Shown in pieces: positions 1 through 5,963 of a stretch of 6,281 nucleotides of DNA. Made by a program: the position numbers and the translations under genes. Source of the DNA: JBAYZQ01 sp041672385 (lineage in GTDB: Bacteria > Spirochaetota > Spirochaetia > Sphaerochaetales > Sphaerochaetaceae). The stretch's first letter is position 1. Every line of letters starts with the position of its first letter. Location of the stretch: positions 1 through 6,281 of the forward strand of contig JBAYZQ010000136.1 in NCBI GenBank assembly GCA_041672385.1. The letters are read 5' to 3'. Under the pieces are notes generated by a model that was not told the DNA's origin, made no database searches, and saw only the letters and a program-made list of their open reading frames with translations.

Positions 1-1867
1 TCCGGGACACGTAGATTTTACAATTGAAGTTGAAAGATCTTTGAGAGTTCTTGATGGAGCTATTTTAGTTCTTTGTAGTGTTGGTGGTGTTCAAAGTCAG
101 TCCATCACTGTTGATAGACAGATGAACCGTTATAAAGTACCAAGAGTCGCTTTTATTAATAAATGTGACAGAACTGGTGCAAATCCATATAGAGTTGTTA
201 ACCAACTTAGAGAAAAATTAAATTTAAATGCTGTAATGATGGAAATTCCAATTGGCCTTGAGGAAAAACTTGAAGGTGTGGTAGATCTTGTTCAAATGAA
301 AGCAATTTATTTTGATGGAGTTAGTGGAGAAGAGTTAAGAATTGAAGAAATTCCAGAAGCACTTAGAGATGAGTCCGAAAGAAAAAGAGAAGAACTTCTT
401 GATAGAGTAAGTACCGTTGATGATGATGTAATGGAATTGGCTCTTGAAGGTGAAGAAGTACCTCAGGAATTACTTGAAAAAGCAATCCGTAAAGGAACTA
501 TTTCTCTTGAACTTTGTCCTGTTTTCTTGGGTTCAGCTCATAAAAACAAAGGGATTCAACCTTTACTTGACGGTGTTGTAAAATATTTACCAGATCCTAC
601 TGAAGTTAAAAATATGGCACTTGATCTTGATAATGATGAAAAAGAAATCGAGTTAATATCAGATGAAAATCTTCCAAAAGTTATTTTAGCTTTTAAACTT
701 GAAGATGGTCAGTATGGACAACTTACTTATATAAGAGTTTATCAAGGAAGACTTAAAAAAGGTGATGAACTTTTTAATACTCGTAGCAAAAGAAAATTTA
801 AAGTAGGAAGACTAATTAAAATGCATGCTTCCGATATGGAAGATATTACTGATGTTGGTTGCGGAGAGATAGCTGCTTTGTTTGGTGTTGAGTGTGCTAG
901 TGGAGACACTTTTGTTGACCCTTCATTGAATTATGCTATGACAAGTATGTTTGTTCCTACTCCAGTAATTAGCCTAGCTATTAATCCAATTGATAAGAAA
1001 TCTGCTGACAATATGGCTAAAGCCCTTAACCGTTTCACAAAAGAAGATCCTACTTTCCAAACTTATGTTGATCCTGAAAGTAATCAAACAATTATCAAAG
1101 GAATGGGAGAACTTCACCTTGAAGTTTACATCGAAAGAATGAAAAGGGAATATAAAGCTGAAGTTGAGGTAGGAAGACCAGAAGTTGCCTATCGTGAGGC
1201 AATACAACAAAGAGCTGAATTTAATTACACCCATAAAAAACAGAGTGGTGGTAGTGGTCAGTTTGCACGTGTTGCAGGTTATATTGAACCAATTTCAGAA
1301 GATGAAGTTGTTGACGCTGATGGTGAAAGAAAAGATTATGAATATATAAGCAAGATTAAGGGTGGATCAATTCCTACAGAATTTATTCCTAGTTGTGATA
1401 AGGGTTTCCAGCAGGCAATTAAAAAAGGCCCACAGCTTGGCTTCCCAATTGTTGGTGTAAGATGTGTTGTTAATGATGGAGCTTACCATCCGGTTGATTC
1501 ATCAGACATGGCTTTCCAACTTGCAGCTATTGGAGCTTTTAGAGAAGTATTCCCAAGAGCTAATCCATCAATTCTTGAGCCAATTATGAAGGTTTCTATT
1601 GAAAGTCCTTCTGAATTCCAAGGTGGTATTTTTGCTACAATCAACCAGAGACGTGGTATGATAATAAGTAGTAGTGAAGAAAATAACACTTGTAGGATTG
1701 ATGCAGAAGTTCCTCTTTCAGAAATGTTTGGTTACTCCACAGCTTTACGTTCAATGAGTCAGGGAAAAGCAGAATTTACAATGGAACTTTTGCGTTATTC
1801 AAAAGCCCCAATGTCAGTTTCTGATGAGTTGAAGAAAAACTTTGCAGAGAAAAATAAAACAAAATAA
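1..1867 (+). CDS. fusA: Elongation factor G, EF-G1 (spirochaete/mitochondrial) type, 5' truncated by window edge
   Basis: This is the translational GTPase that moves tRNAs and mRNA through the ribosome after peptide transfer. The reading frame is open from base 2 (first residues PGHVDF, the end of the G3 motif), so about 80-90 N-terminal residues with the P-loop and switch I lie outside the window; 621 residues are visible, ending in TAA at 1865-1867. The G4 motif is NKCD (158-169) and G5 is SAH (533-541). Domain II follows (about 670-960), then domain III with GMGELHLE (from 1100). Domain IV has the HKKQSGG loop (1229-1261) and the YHPVDSS tip loop (about 1485-1505). Domain V ends with GYSTALRSMSQGKAEFTME. 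Segments such as ERSLRVLDGA, LCSVGGVQ, FKLEDGQYGQLTY and ECASGDTF resemble mitochondrial EFG1 and its spirochaete relatives more than E. coli EF-G. In Borrelia the EF-G1 type is reported to be the translocase, with EF-G2 acting in recycling. Family is certain; subfamily is by eye. Confidence 0.97.
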   Translation, partial: PGHVDFTIEVERSLRVLDGAILVLCSVGGVQSQSITVDRQMNRYKVPRVAFINKCDRTGANPYRVVNQLREKLNLNAVMMEIPIGLEEKLEGVVDLVQMKAIYFDGVSGEELRIEEIPEALRDESERKREELLDRVSTVDDDVMELALEGEEVPQELLEKAIRKGTISLELCPVFLGSAHKNKGIQPLLDGVVKYLPDPTEVKNMALDLDNDEKEIELISDENLPKVILAFKLEDGQYGQLTYIRVYQGRLKKGDELFNTRSKRKFKVGRLIKMHASDMEDITDVGCGEIAALFGVECASGDTFVDPSLNYAMTSMFVPTPVISLAINPIDKKSADNMAKALNRFTKEDPTFQTYVDPESNQTIIKGMGELHLEVYIERMKREYKAEVEVGRPEVAYREAIQQRAEFNYTHKKQSGGSGQFARVAGYIEPISEDEVVDADGERKDYEYISKIKGGSIPTEFIPSCDKGFQQAIKKGPQLGFPIVGVRCVVNDGAYHPVDSSDMAFQLAAIGAFREVFPRANPSILEPIMKVSIESPSEFQGGIFATINQRRGMIISSSEENNTCRIDAEVPLSEMFGYSTALRSMSQGKAEFTMELLRYSKAPMSVSDELKKNFAEKNKTK

Positions 1868-1889
1868 GTTTCTTTGGGGTTTAAAAGCA

Positions 1890-1898
1890 TGATATAAT
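1890..1898 (+). promoter_or_regulatory. Possible extended -10 promoter upstream of the P-loop protein gene
   Basis: The sequence TGATATAAT fits the extended -10 pattern TGnTATAAT exactly. No good -35 box sits at the right distance; TTTCTT at 1870-1875 would give a 17-base spacer but matches poorly. Transcription would start near 1904-1906, at the very edge of the AGGAGG at 1905-1910, leaving a leader of only about 11 bases. No terminator hairpin is visible between the EF-G stop and this gene, so read-through from fusA is at least as likely to supply its mRNA. Confidence 0.35.
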
Positions 1899-1904
1899 AA
1901 TCTT

Positions 1905-1910
1905 AGGAGG
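1905..1910 (+). promoter_or_regulatory. Ribosome binding site of the P-loop protein gene
   Basis: AGGAGG lies 5 bases before the ATG at 1916. It is a near-perfect Shine-Dalgarno sequence and fixes the start of the downstream gene. Confidence 0.85.
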
Positions 1911-1915
1911 ATTGA

Positions 1916-2623
1916 ATGCAGGTAAGTGAAATAATTAAATTAAGTCCCTTGCGGGTTTTTGAAGATGTCATTGATGGCGGTCTAGGCCGTGGAAACGTCG
2001 GTGTTCTTGCAAGTCGTCGTGGAGTTGGAAAAACAGCATGTTTGGTTCATCTTGCAATAGATAAATTACTCCGAGAAGAACATGTTGTTCATGTATCCTT
2101 TAATGGAAATGTAGAACATGTTTTGAATTGGTATAAGGAAGTATTTAGAGAAATTTCTGAATACAAATCTTTGGATGATGCTTTTGATGTTTATAACTCA
2201 CTTAGAAGAAATAGAGTAGTTATGAATTTTAGCCAGGAAGACGTGTCTGTTGATAAGATTCTTTCAAGTCTTACAACATTAATCGAACAGGGTTCTTTTA
2301 AGGCAGATGCAATTCTATTTGATGGTTATAAATTGACATTGGCTAGTGCAGATGATGTAAAGAAAATAAAGATTTTTGCTCAAAAAATGAATGTGGAAAT
2401 CTGGTGTAGTGTATCACCCGTACGTTCAAATGTTGAATTTGACCAATATGGTATTCCAAACAGTATGTTGCCTTATTTTGATAGTATTGATGTATTATGT
2501 GGACTTAGGTATGATGAAGGAGATTCAAAGGTCATTATGACTGTTGTTAAGGATGGTGATAAACGTATTGCCAAACCAACAGGTGTGGCTCTTGACCCAA
2601 AGACAATGCTTGTTTCTAAATAA
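1916..2623 (+). CDS. RecA-fold P-loop protein (DnaB/KaiC-like) of unknown function
   Basis: This 235-residue, apparently soluble cytoplasmic protein has no signal peptide or membrane segment. The N-terminal part reads like the start of a DnaB/KaiC/RepA-type RecA fold: a GGLGRGNVGVLAS strand leads to a P-loop-like SRRGVGKT (residues 33-40), a helix, and then a second strand VVHVSFNGN (57-65). A Walker B-like strand AILFD ends at Asp136, followed by a third core strand, VEIWCSVSP. The first glycine of the P-loop consensus is Ser33. The SLE-type strand that usually carries the catalytic glutamate reads SFN, with Asn63 at that place. It may therefore bind nucleotide but hydrolyse it poorly; this is inference. 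It stands alone, 48 bases after EF-G in the same direction, with its own strong ribosome binding site, and ends just before a terminator. I recall uncharacterised proteins of this kind in treponemes but recognise no named function; a link to translation rests only on position. Confidence 0.85.
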   Translation: MQVSEIIKLSPLRVFEDVIDGGLGRGNVGVLASRRGVGKTACLVHLAIDKLLREEHVVHVSFNGNVEHVLNWYKEVFREISEYKSLDDAFDVYNSLRRNRVVMNFSQEDVSVDKILSSLTTLIEQGSFKADAILFDGYKLTLASADDVKKIKIFAQKMNVEIWCSVSPVRSNVEFDQYGIPNSMLPYFDSIDVLCGLRYDEGDSKVIMTVVKDGDKRIAKPTGVALDPKTMLVSK

Positions 2624-2635
2624 ATAAAGAAATGT

Positions 2636-2665
2636 AAAAAAAAGGCTACTTAGGTAGCCTTTTTT
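2636..2665. terminator. Bidirectional intrinsic terminator between convergent genes
   Basis: A perfect 7-bp stem, AGGCTAC (2643-2649) with GTAGCCT (2654-2660), closes a TTAG loop. On the + strand it is followed by a run of six T (2660-2665), and on the - strand by a run of eight (complement of A at 2636-2643). The flanking A and T tracts can extend the stem to about 12 bp. It sits between the stop of the P-loop protein gene (2623) and the stop of ispF (2664-2666) and can end transcription from both sides. The ispF TAA lies within one arm-flanking tract. Confidence 0.93.
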
Positions 2666-3131
2666 ATTCTTCCAAAAGAAGAGTAACTTCAGCAAAAATG
2701 GCATCACCTTTGCCCAATTCTTGAAGTATATGTTCTGCTGTTTTGGCTTTAATAGAAATATCACAAATATCCATATTCAGCAAAACAGAGAGATTAGAAC
2801 GAATTCTTTCAATGTAAGGTAAAAGTTTTGGACTTTGTAGAATAATGTTGCAATCAAGATTAATAATTCTTTTAAAATGAAGTTTTTGAAGAGTCAATTT
2901 TAGCAATTCACTGCTTTTGATATCTTTCCATTTATCATCAGTTGAAGGAAATAATTTCCCAATATCACCCTGAGCAGTAGCTCCTAAAAGAGCATCAATT
3001 AAAGCATGAATTAATACATCTCCATCCGAGTGTGCAGCTTCACCTTTCAAGCTTTCAATTTTAATTCCACCTATAATCAAAGGACGTCCAAATTCAAGTC
3101 TATGAATATCTAACCCTGATCCTATTCTCAT
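2664..3131 (-). CDS. ispF: 2-C-methyl-D-erythritol 2,4-cyclodiphosphate synthase
   Basis: IspF cyclises CDP-methylerythritol 2-phosphate to methylerythritol 2,4-cyclodiphosphate with release of CMP, in the MEP isoprenoid pathway; the family acts as a cytoplasmic homotrimer with a divalent metal at each active site. The 155 residues match the usual length. The metal ligands Asp8, His10 and His42 are in place (GSGLDIHRL and HSDGDVLIHAL), as are His34, Asp38 and Asp56 of GDIGKLFP, with numbering identical to the E. coli enzyme. The C-terminal motif is KAKTAEH. The following segment, usually GRGEGI, is LGKGDAI, with Lys and Asp in place of Arg and Glu. The start chosen is the ATG at 3131, which overlaps the ispD stop as ATGA and gives the family's normal N-terminus MRIG. 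A TTG 18 bases upstream is open in frame but would add an atypical extension. Translation is probably coupled to ispD. Confidence 0.95.
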   Translation of the reverse strand: MRIGSGLDIHRLEFGRPLIIGGIKIESLKGEAAHSDGDVLIHALIDALLGATAQGDIGKLFPSTDDKWKDIKSSELLKLTLQKLHFKRIINLDCNIILQSPKLLPYIERIRSNLSVLLNMDICDISIKAKTAEHILQELGKGDAIFAEVTLLLEE

Positions 3132-3820
3132 TTTAGATCTTCCGCCCAAGTTATTTTTTTATTTCCATGATCCCCTTTACAGAGGATTACTCTTTTGCCG
3201 CAGTATTTTTCGTAAATTTCAGTGTCATCATTAAAGTTTGTTTGATGATCAAGCTGAGCTTTTTTATGAGCCTCAAATATACTATTAAATTTAAAAATCT
3301 GGGGTGTTTGAATTGCACGAAGATTATTTCTATTTACATGATTGATGATTAAATCGTTCTCATCGACTTCTTTTATGGAATCTGAAAGTTCAATACAAGG
3401 TGCACTAGCACCAGTTATTGTAGCAGTTCCAAAAGTGGTTAGAATTGTTTCAAGCTTTATAAAGGGTCGAGATCCATCATGTATCATAACAAAATCAACT
3501 TCTTCATCCTTAATTTCCTTCAAAGCATTGAAAACAGAATTCTGTCTGGTTGAGCCACCTGCAACTATGGTTATAGGTATTTTCTTTTGAAGATGTAAAT
3601 CTTCAAGAGCATATTCGGTTTGAACCATAAAATCCGGTAGGGTAGCAATAACAACTTTTTTTAAATTTGGAACCTCAAAAAAAGGTTTTATAGATAAATA
3701 TAAAACTGAGTGGCCTTCAATAGCCATTAATTCTTTTTTTGTGTTTCCATTAACTTCAGATTTAAATCTATTAGAAGTTCCTGCGGCAGTTATTATAAGT
3801 GCAAAACTAGGTATATTCAT
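3128..3820 (-). CDS. ispD: 2-C-methyl-D-erythritol 4-phosphate cytidylyltransferase
   Basis: IspD transfers CMP from CTP to methylerythritol 4-phosphate, giving CDP-methylerythritol, two steps upstream of the IspF product. The 230 residues form one nucleotidyltransferase domain: the CTP loop AAGTSNRF (12-19) with Lys28/Lys29, then AGGSTRQNSV (87-96). The metal-binding HDGSRP (114-119, Asp115) stands where most homologues have HDAARP. QTPQIF is at 171-176, preceded by Arg168, then NDDTEIYE and GDHGNKKIT with Lys222 as the likely substrate-binding lysine. The chain stops at AEDLK, directly after the conserved EDL, so the short C-terminal helix seen in many IspD proteins is missing or minimal. 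The ATG at 3820 shares its A with the carD stop (TAATG), and the stop overlaps the ispF start. In Treponema pallidum, from memory, IspD and IspF are one fused protein; here they are two adjacent genes. Confidence 0.95.
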   Translation of the reverse strand: MNIPSFALIITAAGTSNRFKSEVNGNTKKELMAIEGHSVLYLSIKPFFEVPNLKKVVIATLPDFMVQTEYALEDLHLQKKIPITIVAGGSTRQNSVFNALKEIKDEEVDFVMIHDGSRPFIKLETILTTFGTATITGASAPCIELSDSIKEVDENDLIINHVNRNNLRAIQTPQIFKFNSIFEAHKKAQLDHQTNFNDDTEIYEKYCGKRVILCKGDHGNKKITWAEDLK

Positions 3821-4323
3821 TATTTTGTTAAATTAGTATTTATAATCAGTTTAATTTCTTTAGTACTTTTGTCTAAGGCGTAAGCTGATTCATCAATTAA
3901 AAGTCTAAAAGCATTTTCGTAAAGCTTTCTTTCTTGAACAGGTAATTCTTTAATTTTGCTTCTATGAAAAAGCCCTTTAACGACCTTTGCAATATTAGAA
4001 ATTGTACCTTCTTTCACCAATTCTGTGTTAACCAAATATCTTTGTTTCCAATCAAGGGTAGTTGGTTCATATTTACCCTTAAGACTTTCCAATGCAGTTT
4101 TTGCTTCCTCTTCGGAAACAATACCCCTTATTCCAAGTTCCTCTGACCTGTTTATTGGAATTTGAACGGTCATATCTGATATATCTAAATATATTACATA
4201 ATTCAAGGTTTCTACACCGTGAATTTTCCTACTCCGGATTTCAGTAATAATTCCAACACCTTGAAGTGGATATACCACGTGCTCTCCAACCTGAAATTTT
4301 AAATCCTTAATCTCTGTTTTCAT
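3820..4323 (-). CDS. carD: CarD/CdnL family RNA polymerase-binding transcription regulator
   Basis: CarD-family proteins bind the RNA polymerase beta subunit and the upstream edge of the transcription bubble and so change open-complex stability at many promoters. The 167 residues show the two expected parts. An N-terminal Tudor-like RNA polymerase interaction domain (about 10-65) contains FQVGEHVVYPLQGVG and ends IPINRSEELGIR. A helical DNA-binding domain (about 70-160) contains DWKQRYLVN, where Trp92 should be the tryptophan that wedges into the minor groove, and then the helices AKVVKGLFHRSKIKELPVQERKL typical of the family. Expression may be leaderless, because a -10 box lies only 7 bases before the ATG and the AGGAG at 4325-4329 is just 1 base from the start codon. 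No alternative start exists before the conserved core. It leads the carD-ispD-ispF unit; carD next to isp genes also occurs in other bacteria. Confidence 0.94.
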   Translation of the reverse strand: MKTEIKDLKFQVGEHVVYPLQGVGIITEIRSRKIHGVETLNYVIYLDISDMTVQIPINRSEELGIRGIVSEEEAKTALESLKGKYEPTTLDWKQRYLVNTELVKEGTISNIAKVVKGLFHRSKIKELPVQERKLYENAFRLLIDESAYALDKSTKEIKLIINTNLTK

Positions 4324-4329
4324 ACTCCT

Positions 4330-4358
4330 ATTATACCCTAAATTTTATAAATTCACAA
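4330..4358 (-). promoter_or_regulatory. Sigma-70-type promoter of the carD-ispD-ispF unit
   Basis: On the - strand TTGTGA (4353-4358) is separated by exactly 17 bases from a perfect TATAAT (4330-4335). The predicted transcription start, about 7 bases past the -10 box, falls on or next to the A of the carD ATG at 4323. The spacer plus the last base of the -35 box holds a short dyad, AATTT-3 nt-AAATT (4341-4353), which could be chance in such AT-rich DNA. Confidence 0.7.
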
Positions 4359-4388
4359 GCTTTGCCAATTATTTCTTTTGAACCTGTA

Positions 4389-5963
4389 TCAGTTATTATA
4401 TTCAGCTTTTTCTAAAACTCCACGGTTTAAATAAAAGGTAATTACAGAAGTAATAAAATTTCCAATGGCACACATTAGAATTATTGTAATATTTTCATCA
4501 ACAATTAACCAACTTTTCAAAACGAATAAAACACTCAATCCAACCCCTGGAATACAAAAAACTAAAGTTGCAAGTATGTAAAAAAGAATCCAACTAGTTT
4601 TGCTAGAAGTTCCAAAAAGTCTTCCCATAATTAAATTTACACCAATAAGTAAAAAGATAAAGGAATAAATTCCCAAAAAGAAAACAACTCCAGAAACTAA
4701 CGAGTCTAACTTTAAGAGGATATAAGTAGCTATTGTAATGAACAGGGTAACTTTAAAATAAACCTGAAAACTTTCTTTAAGACAATAGATTAATTTTTTA
4801 AAAGAAGGCCAAGGGGCAAGGTATATAAAGGGCTTTGAAAGTTCTTTATTCAGTCTTCCTCTTGAAACTGCGAAAGCTTCCATATAACAAGTAAAAAAGA
4901 AAGCCCCTAAAATCATTCCTTCTGTTTTTCTCATAAAAAAAGTAAATATGATTGAAGAAAAGATAAGAACTATATTCATAATATCCAAACCTAATGCACT
5001 TATTCTTCTATTTTCAATGAGATGTTTATAATAAAAAACCGAAGGTCCATCTCCTTTTCCAATTCCTATTTTTCCAACTTTGATATTTTTTTTAGTGGTT
5101 TCTTGGATTTTACCTTCTCTTTGTGAGGATATTGCATTAGAAGAAGCCTCAGTTGTTTCTAGAACATCTTCATAGTAGTCAGTATCACCACGTCTGAAAA
5201 TTGTAATGGAAAAAATAAAATAGGCAATTGTTAATAAAAAGAAGAGTAAAAACTCTGTTTTTTGCGACATAATATCAATTACAATTTGTGAAATCCATCC
5301 AGAAATAGGAAAATACCTACCAAAGGAATTTACAAATTCAACCAAAGAAACAAGCGGTGGAGTATTTTGTTTAAGAACAAAAATAAGTAAAGATAGAAGG
5401 AAAATTCCAATTAGGCCAAAATAAATTATTTTTGCTATAGTTTTTAGGCTTGATTTAGAGCTTGTTTTACTGTAAATAAGTAAGGCACTTAGATTTCCAA
5501 AATAAACTGTTAAACCGTAAAACAAACAAATTATAAGAATATCCCCAATATTTATATTGTAAAGATCATGCAACCAAGCGTATTGAAAAATAAGAAAGAT
5601 TCCTGTTAATAAAGCAACTTTTATTTGTTTAATTAATCCATAATTTAAAATGGTACTTGATTTCAAAGTGGAAGTAAAAAGAAGATTTACATCACTCATT
5701 GAGAAGAAAGTTCCTCCTTGTTTAAAACCATTGTAAGACATTAATATAAAAATTAGGGTGAATAAGCCAAAAACAATTGCATTTAGTTCTTTGACTGATC
5801 TAAATACTGTTTGATCATTTACGCCCTTATCAGCTGTAAAAAGAATAAAACCAAAAAGGGCTATGAATATAATAGCATATATTAATTTAGCGGGTTTCTT
5901 TATAAATTGAAGAAATCCATTCTTAATGGAGGTTGTACCCAAATATACTAAAGGACTATTCAT
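4389..5963 (-). CDS. ABC transporter membrane subunit, putative ABC exporter family
   Basis: This 524-residue integral membrane protein has about 11-12 hydrophobic segments, near residues 27-43, 62-78, 116-131, 141-164, 188-207, 238-256, 333-353, 358-376, 403-417, 423-447, 457-491 and 492-511. A charged, mostly hydrophilic cytoplasmic-type loop (about 257-330) divides it into two halves. The segment FFSMSDVNLLFTS (86-98), followed by a YGLIKQ stretch, and the later SVFYYKHLIENRR (318-330) recall the family Pfam calls putative ABC exporter; that match is from memory. The start is the ATG at 5963: it has AGAAGGA (5971-5977) 7 bases upstream and overlaps the ATPase stop by 8 bases. An ATG at 6011 would overlap much more and lacks as good a site. 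The adjacent coupled ATPase gene shows it works as one transporter; the substrate cannot be read from the sequence. No terminator hairpin is evident after its stop, so read-through into carD is possible. Confidence 0.88.
   Translation of the reverse strand: MNSPLVYLGTTSIKNGFLQFIKKPAKLIYAIIFIALFGFILFTADKGVNDQTVFRSVKELNAIVFGLFTLIFILMSYNGFKQGGTFFSMSDVNLLFTSTLKSSTILNYGLIKQIKVALLTGIFLIFQYAWLHDLYNINIGDILIICLFYGLTVYFGNLSALLIYSKTSSKSSLKTIAKIIYFGLIGIFLLSLLIFVLKQNTPPLVSLVEFVNSFGRYFPISGWISQIVIDIMSQKTEFLLFFLLTIAYFIFSITIFRRGDTDYYEDVLETTEASSNAISSQREGKIQETTKKNIKVGKIGIGKGDGPSVFYYKHLIENRRISALGLDIMNIVLIFSSIIFTFFMRKTEGMILGAFFFTCYMEAFAVSRGRLNKELSKPFIYLAPWPSFKKLIYCLKESFQVYFKVTLFITIATYILLKLDSLVSGVVFFLGIYSFIFLLIGVNLIMGRLFGTSSKTSWILFYILATLVFCIPGVGLSVLFVLKSWLIVDENITIILMCAIGNFITSVITFYLNRGVLEKAEYNN

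Noticed and set aside
974..1234. Open frame on the - strand inside the EF-G gene (86 codons)
   Set aside because: It lies antisense within strongly conserved EF-G domain III coding sequence and resembles no known family; a shadow frame.
1483..1689. Open frame on the - strand inside EF-G (68 codons)
   Set aside because: Antisense to conserved EF-G domains IV and V, with no ribosome binding site or family resemblance.
2525..2764. Open frame on the - strand across the end of the P-loop gene and ispF
   Set aside because: It runs through the terminator hairpin and overlaps two well-supported genes; its low-complexity Phe/Leu/Lys content fits a shadow frame.
3132..3149. Upstream TTG start for ispF, adding six residues
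   Set aside because: The ATG at 3131 gives the family's standard N-terminus and the ATGA coupling with ispD; the extension would be atypical.
3154..3160. Run of seven A on the - strand near the ispD 3' end, as a frameshift or assembly-error site
   Set aside because: The frame through it gives the conserved NKKIT motif and an intact C-terminus, so no error or recoding is needed.
3167..3590. Two overlapping open frames on the + strand opposite ispD
   Set aside because: ispD is fully conserved on the other strand, and these frames lack recognisable motifs.
3964..4146. Open frame on the + strand opposite carD
   Set aside because: Antisense to the conserved CarD C-terminal domain, with no supporting start signal or homology.
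4341..4353. Short inverted repeat AATTT-TAT-AAATT in the carD promoter spacer, as an operator
   Set aside because: Only 5-bp arms of A/T in AT-rich DNA; expected by chance and without a second copy elsewhere in the window.
4395..4400. Second - strand TATAAT upstream of carD
   Set aside because: It encodes the last residues of the ABC membrane subunit (Tyr-Asn-Asn) and has no convincing -35 box; the promoter at 4330-4358 is better.
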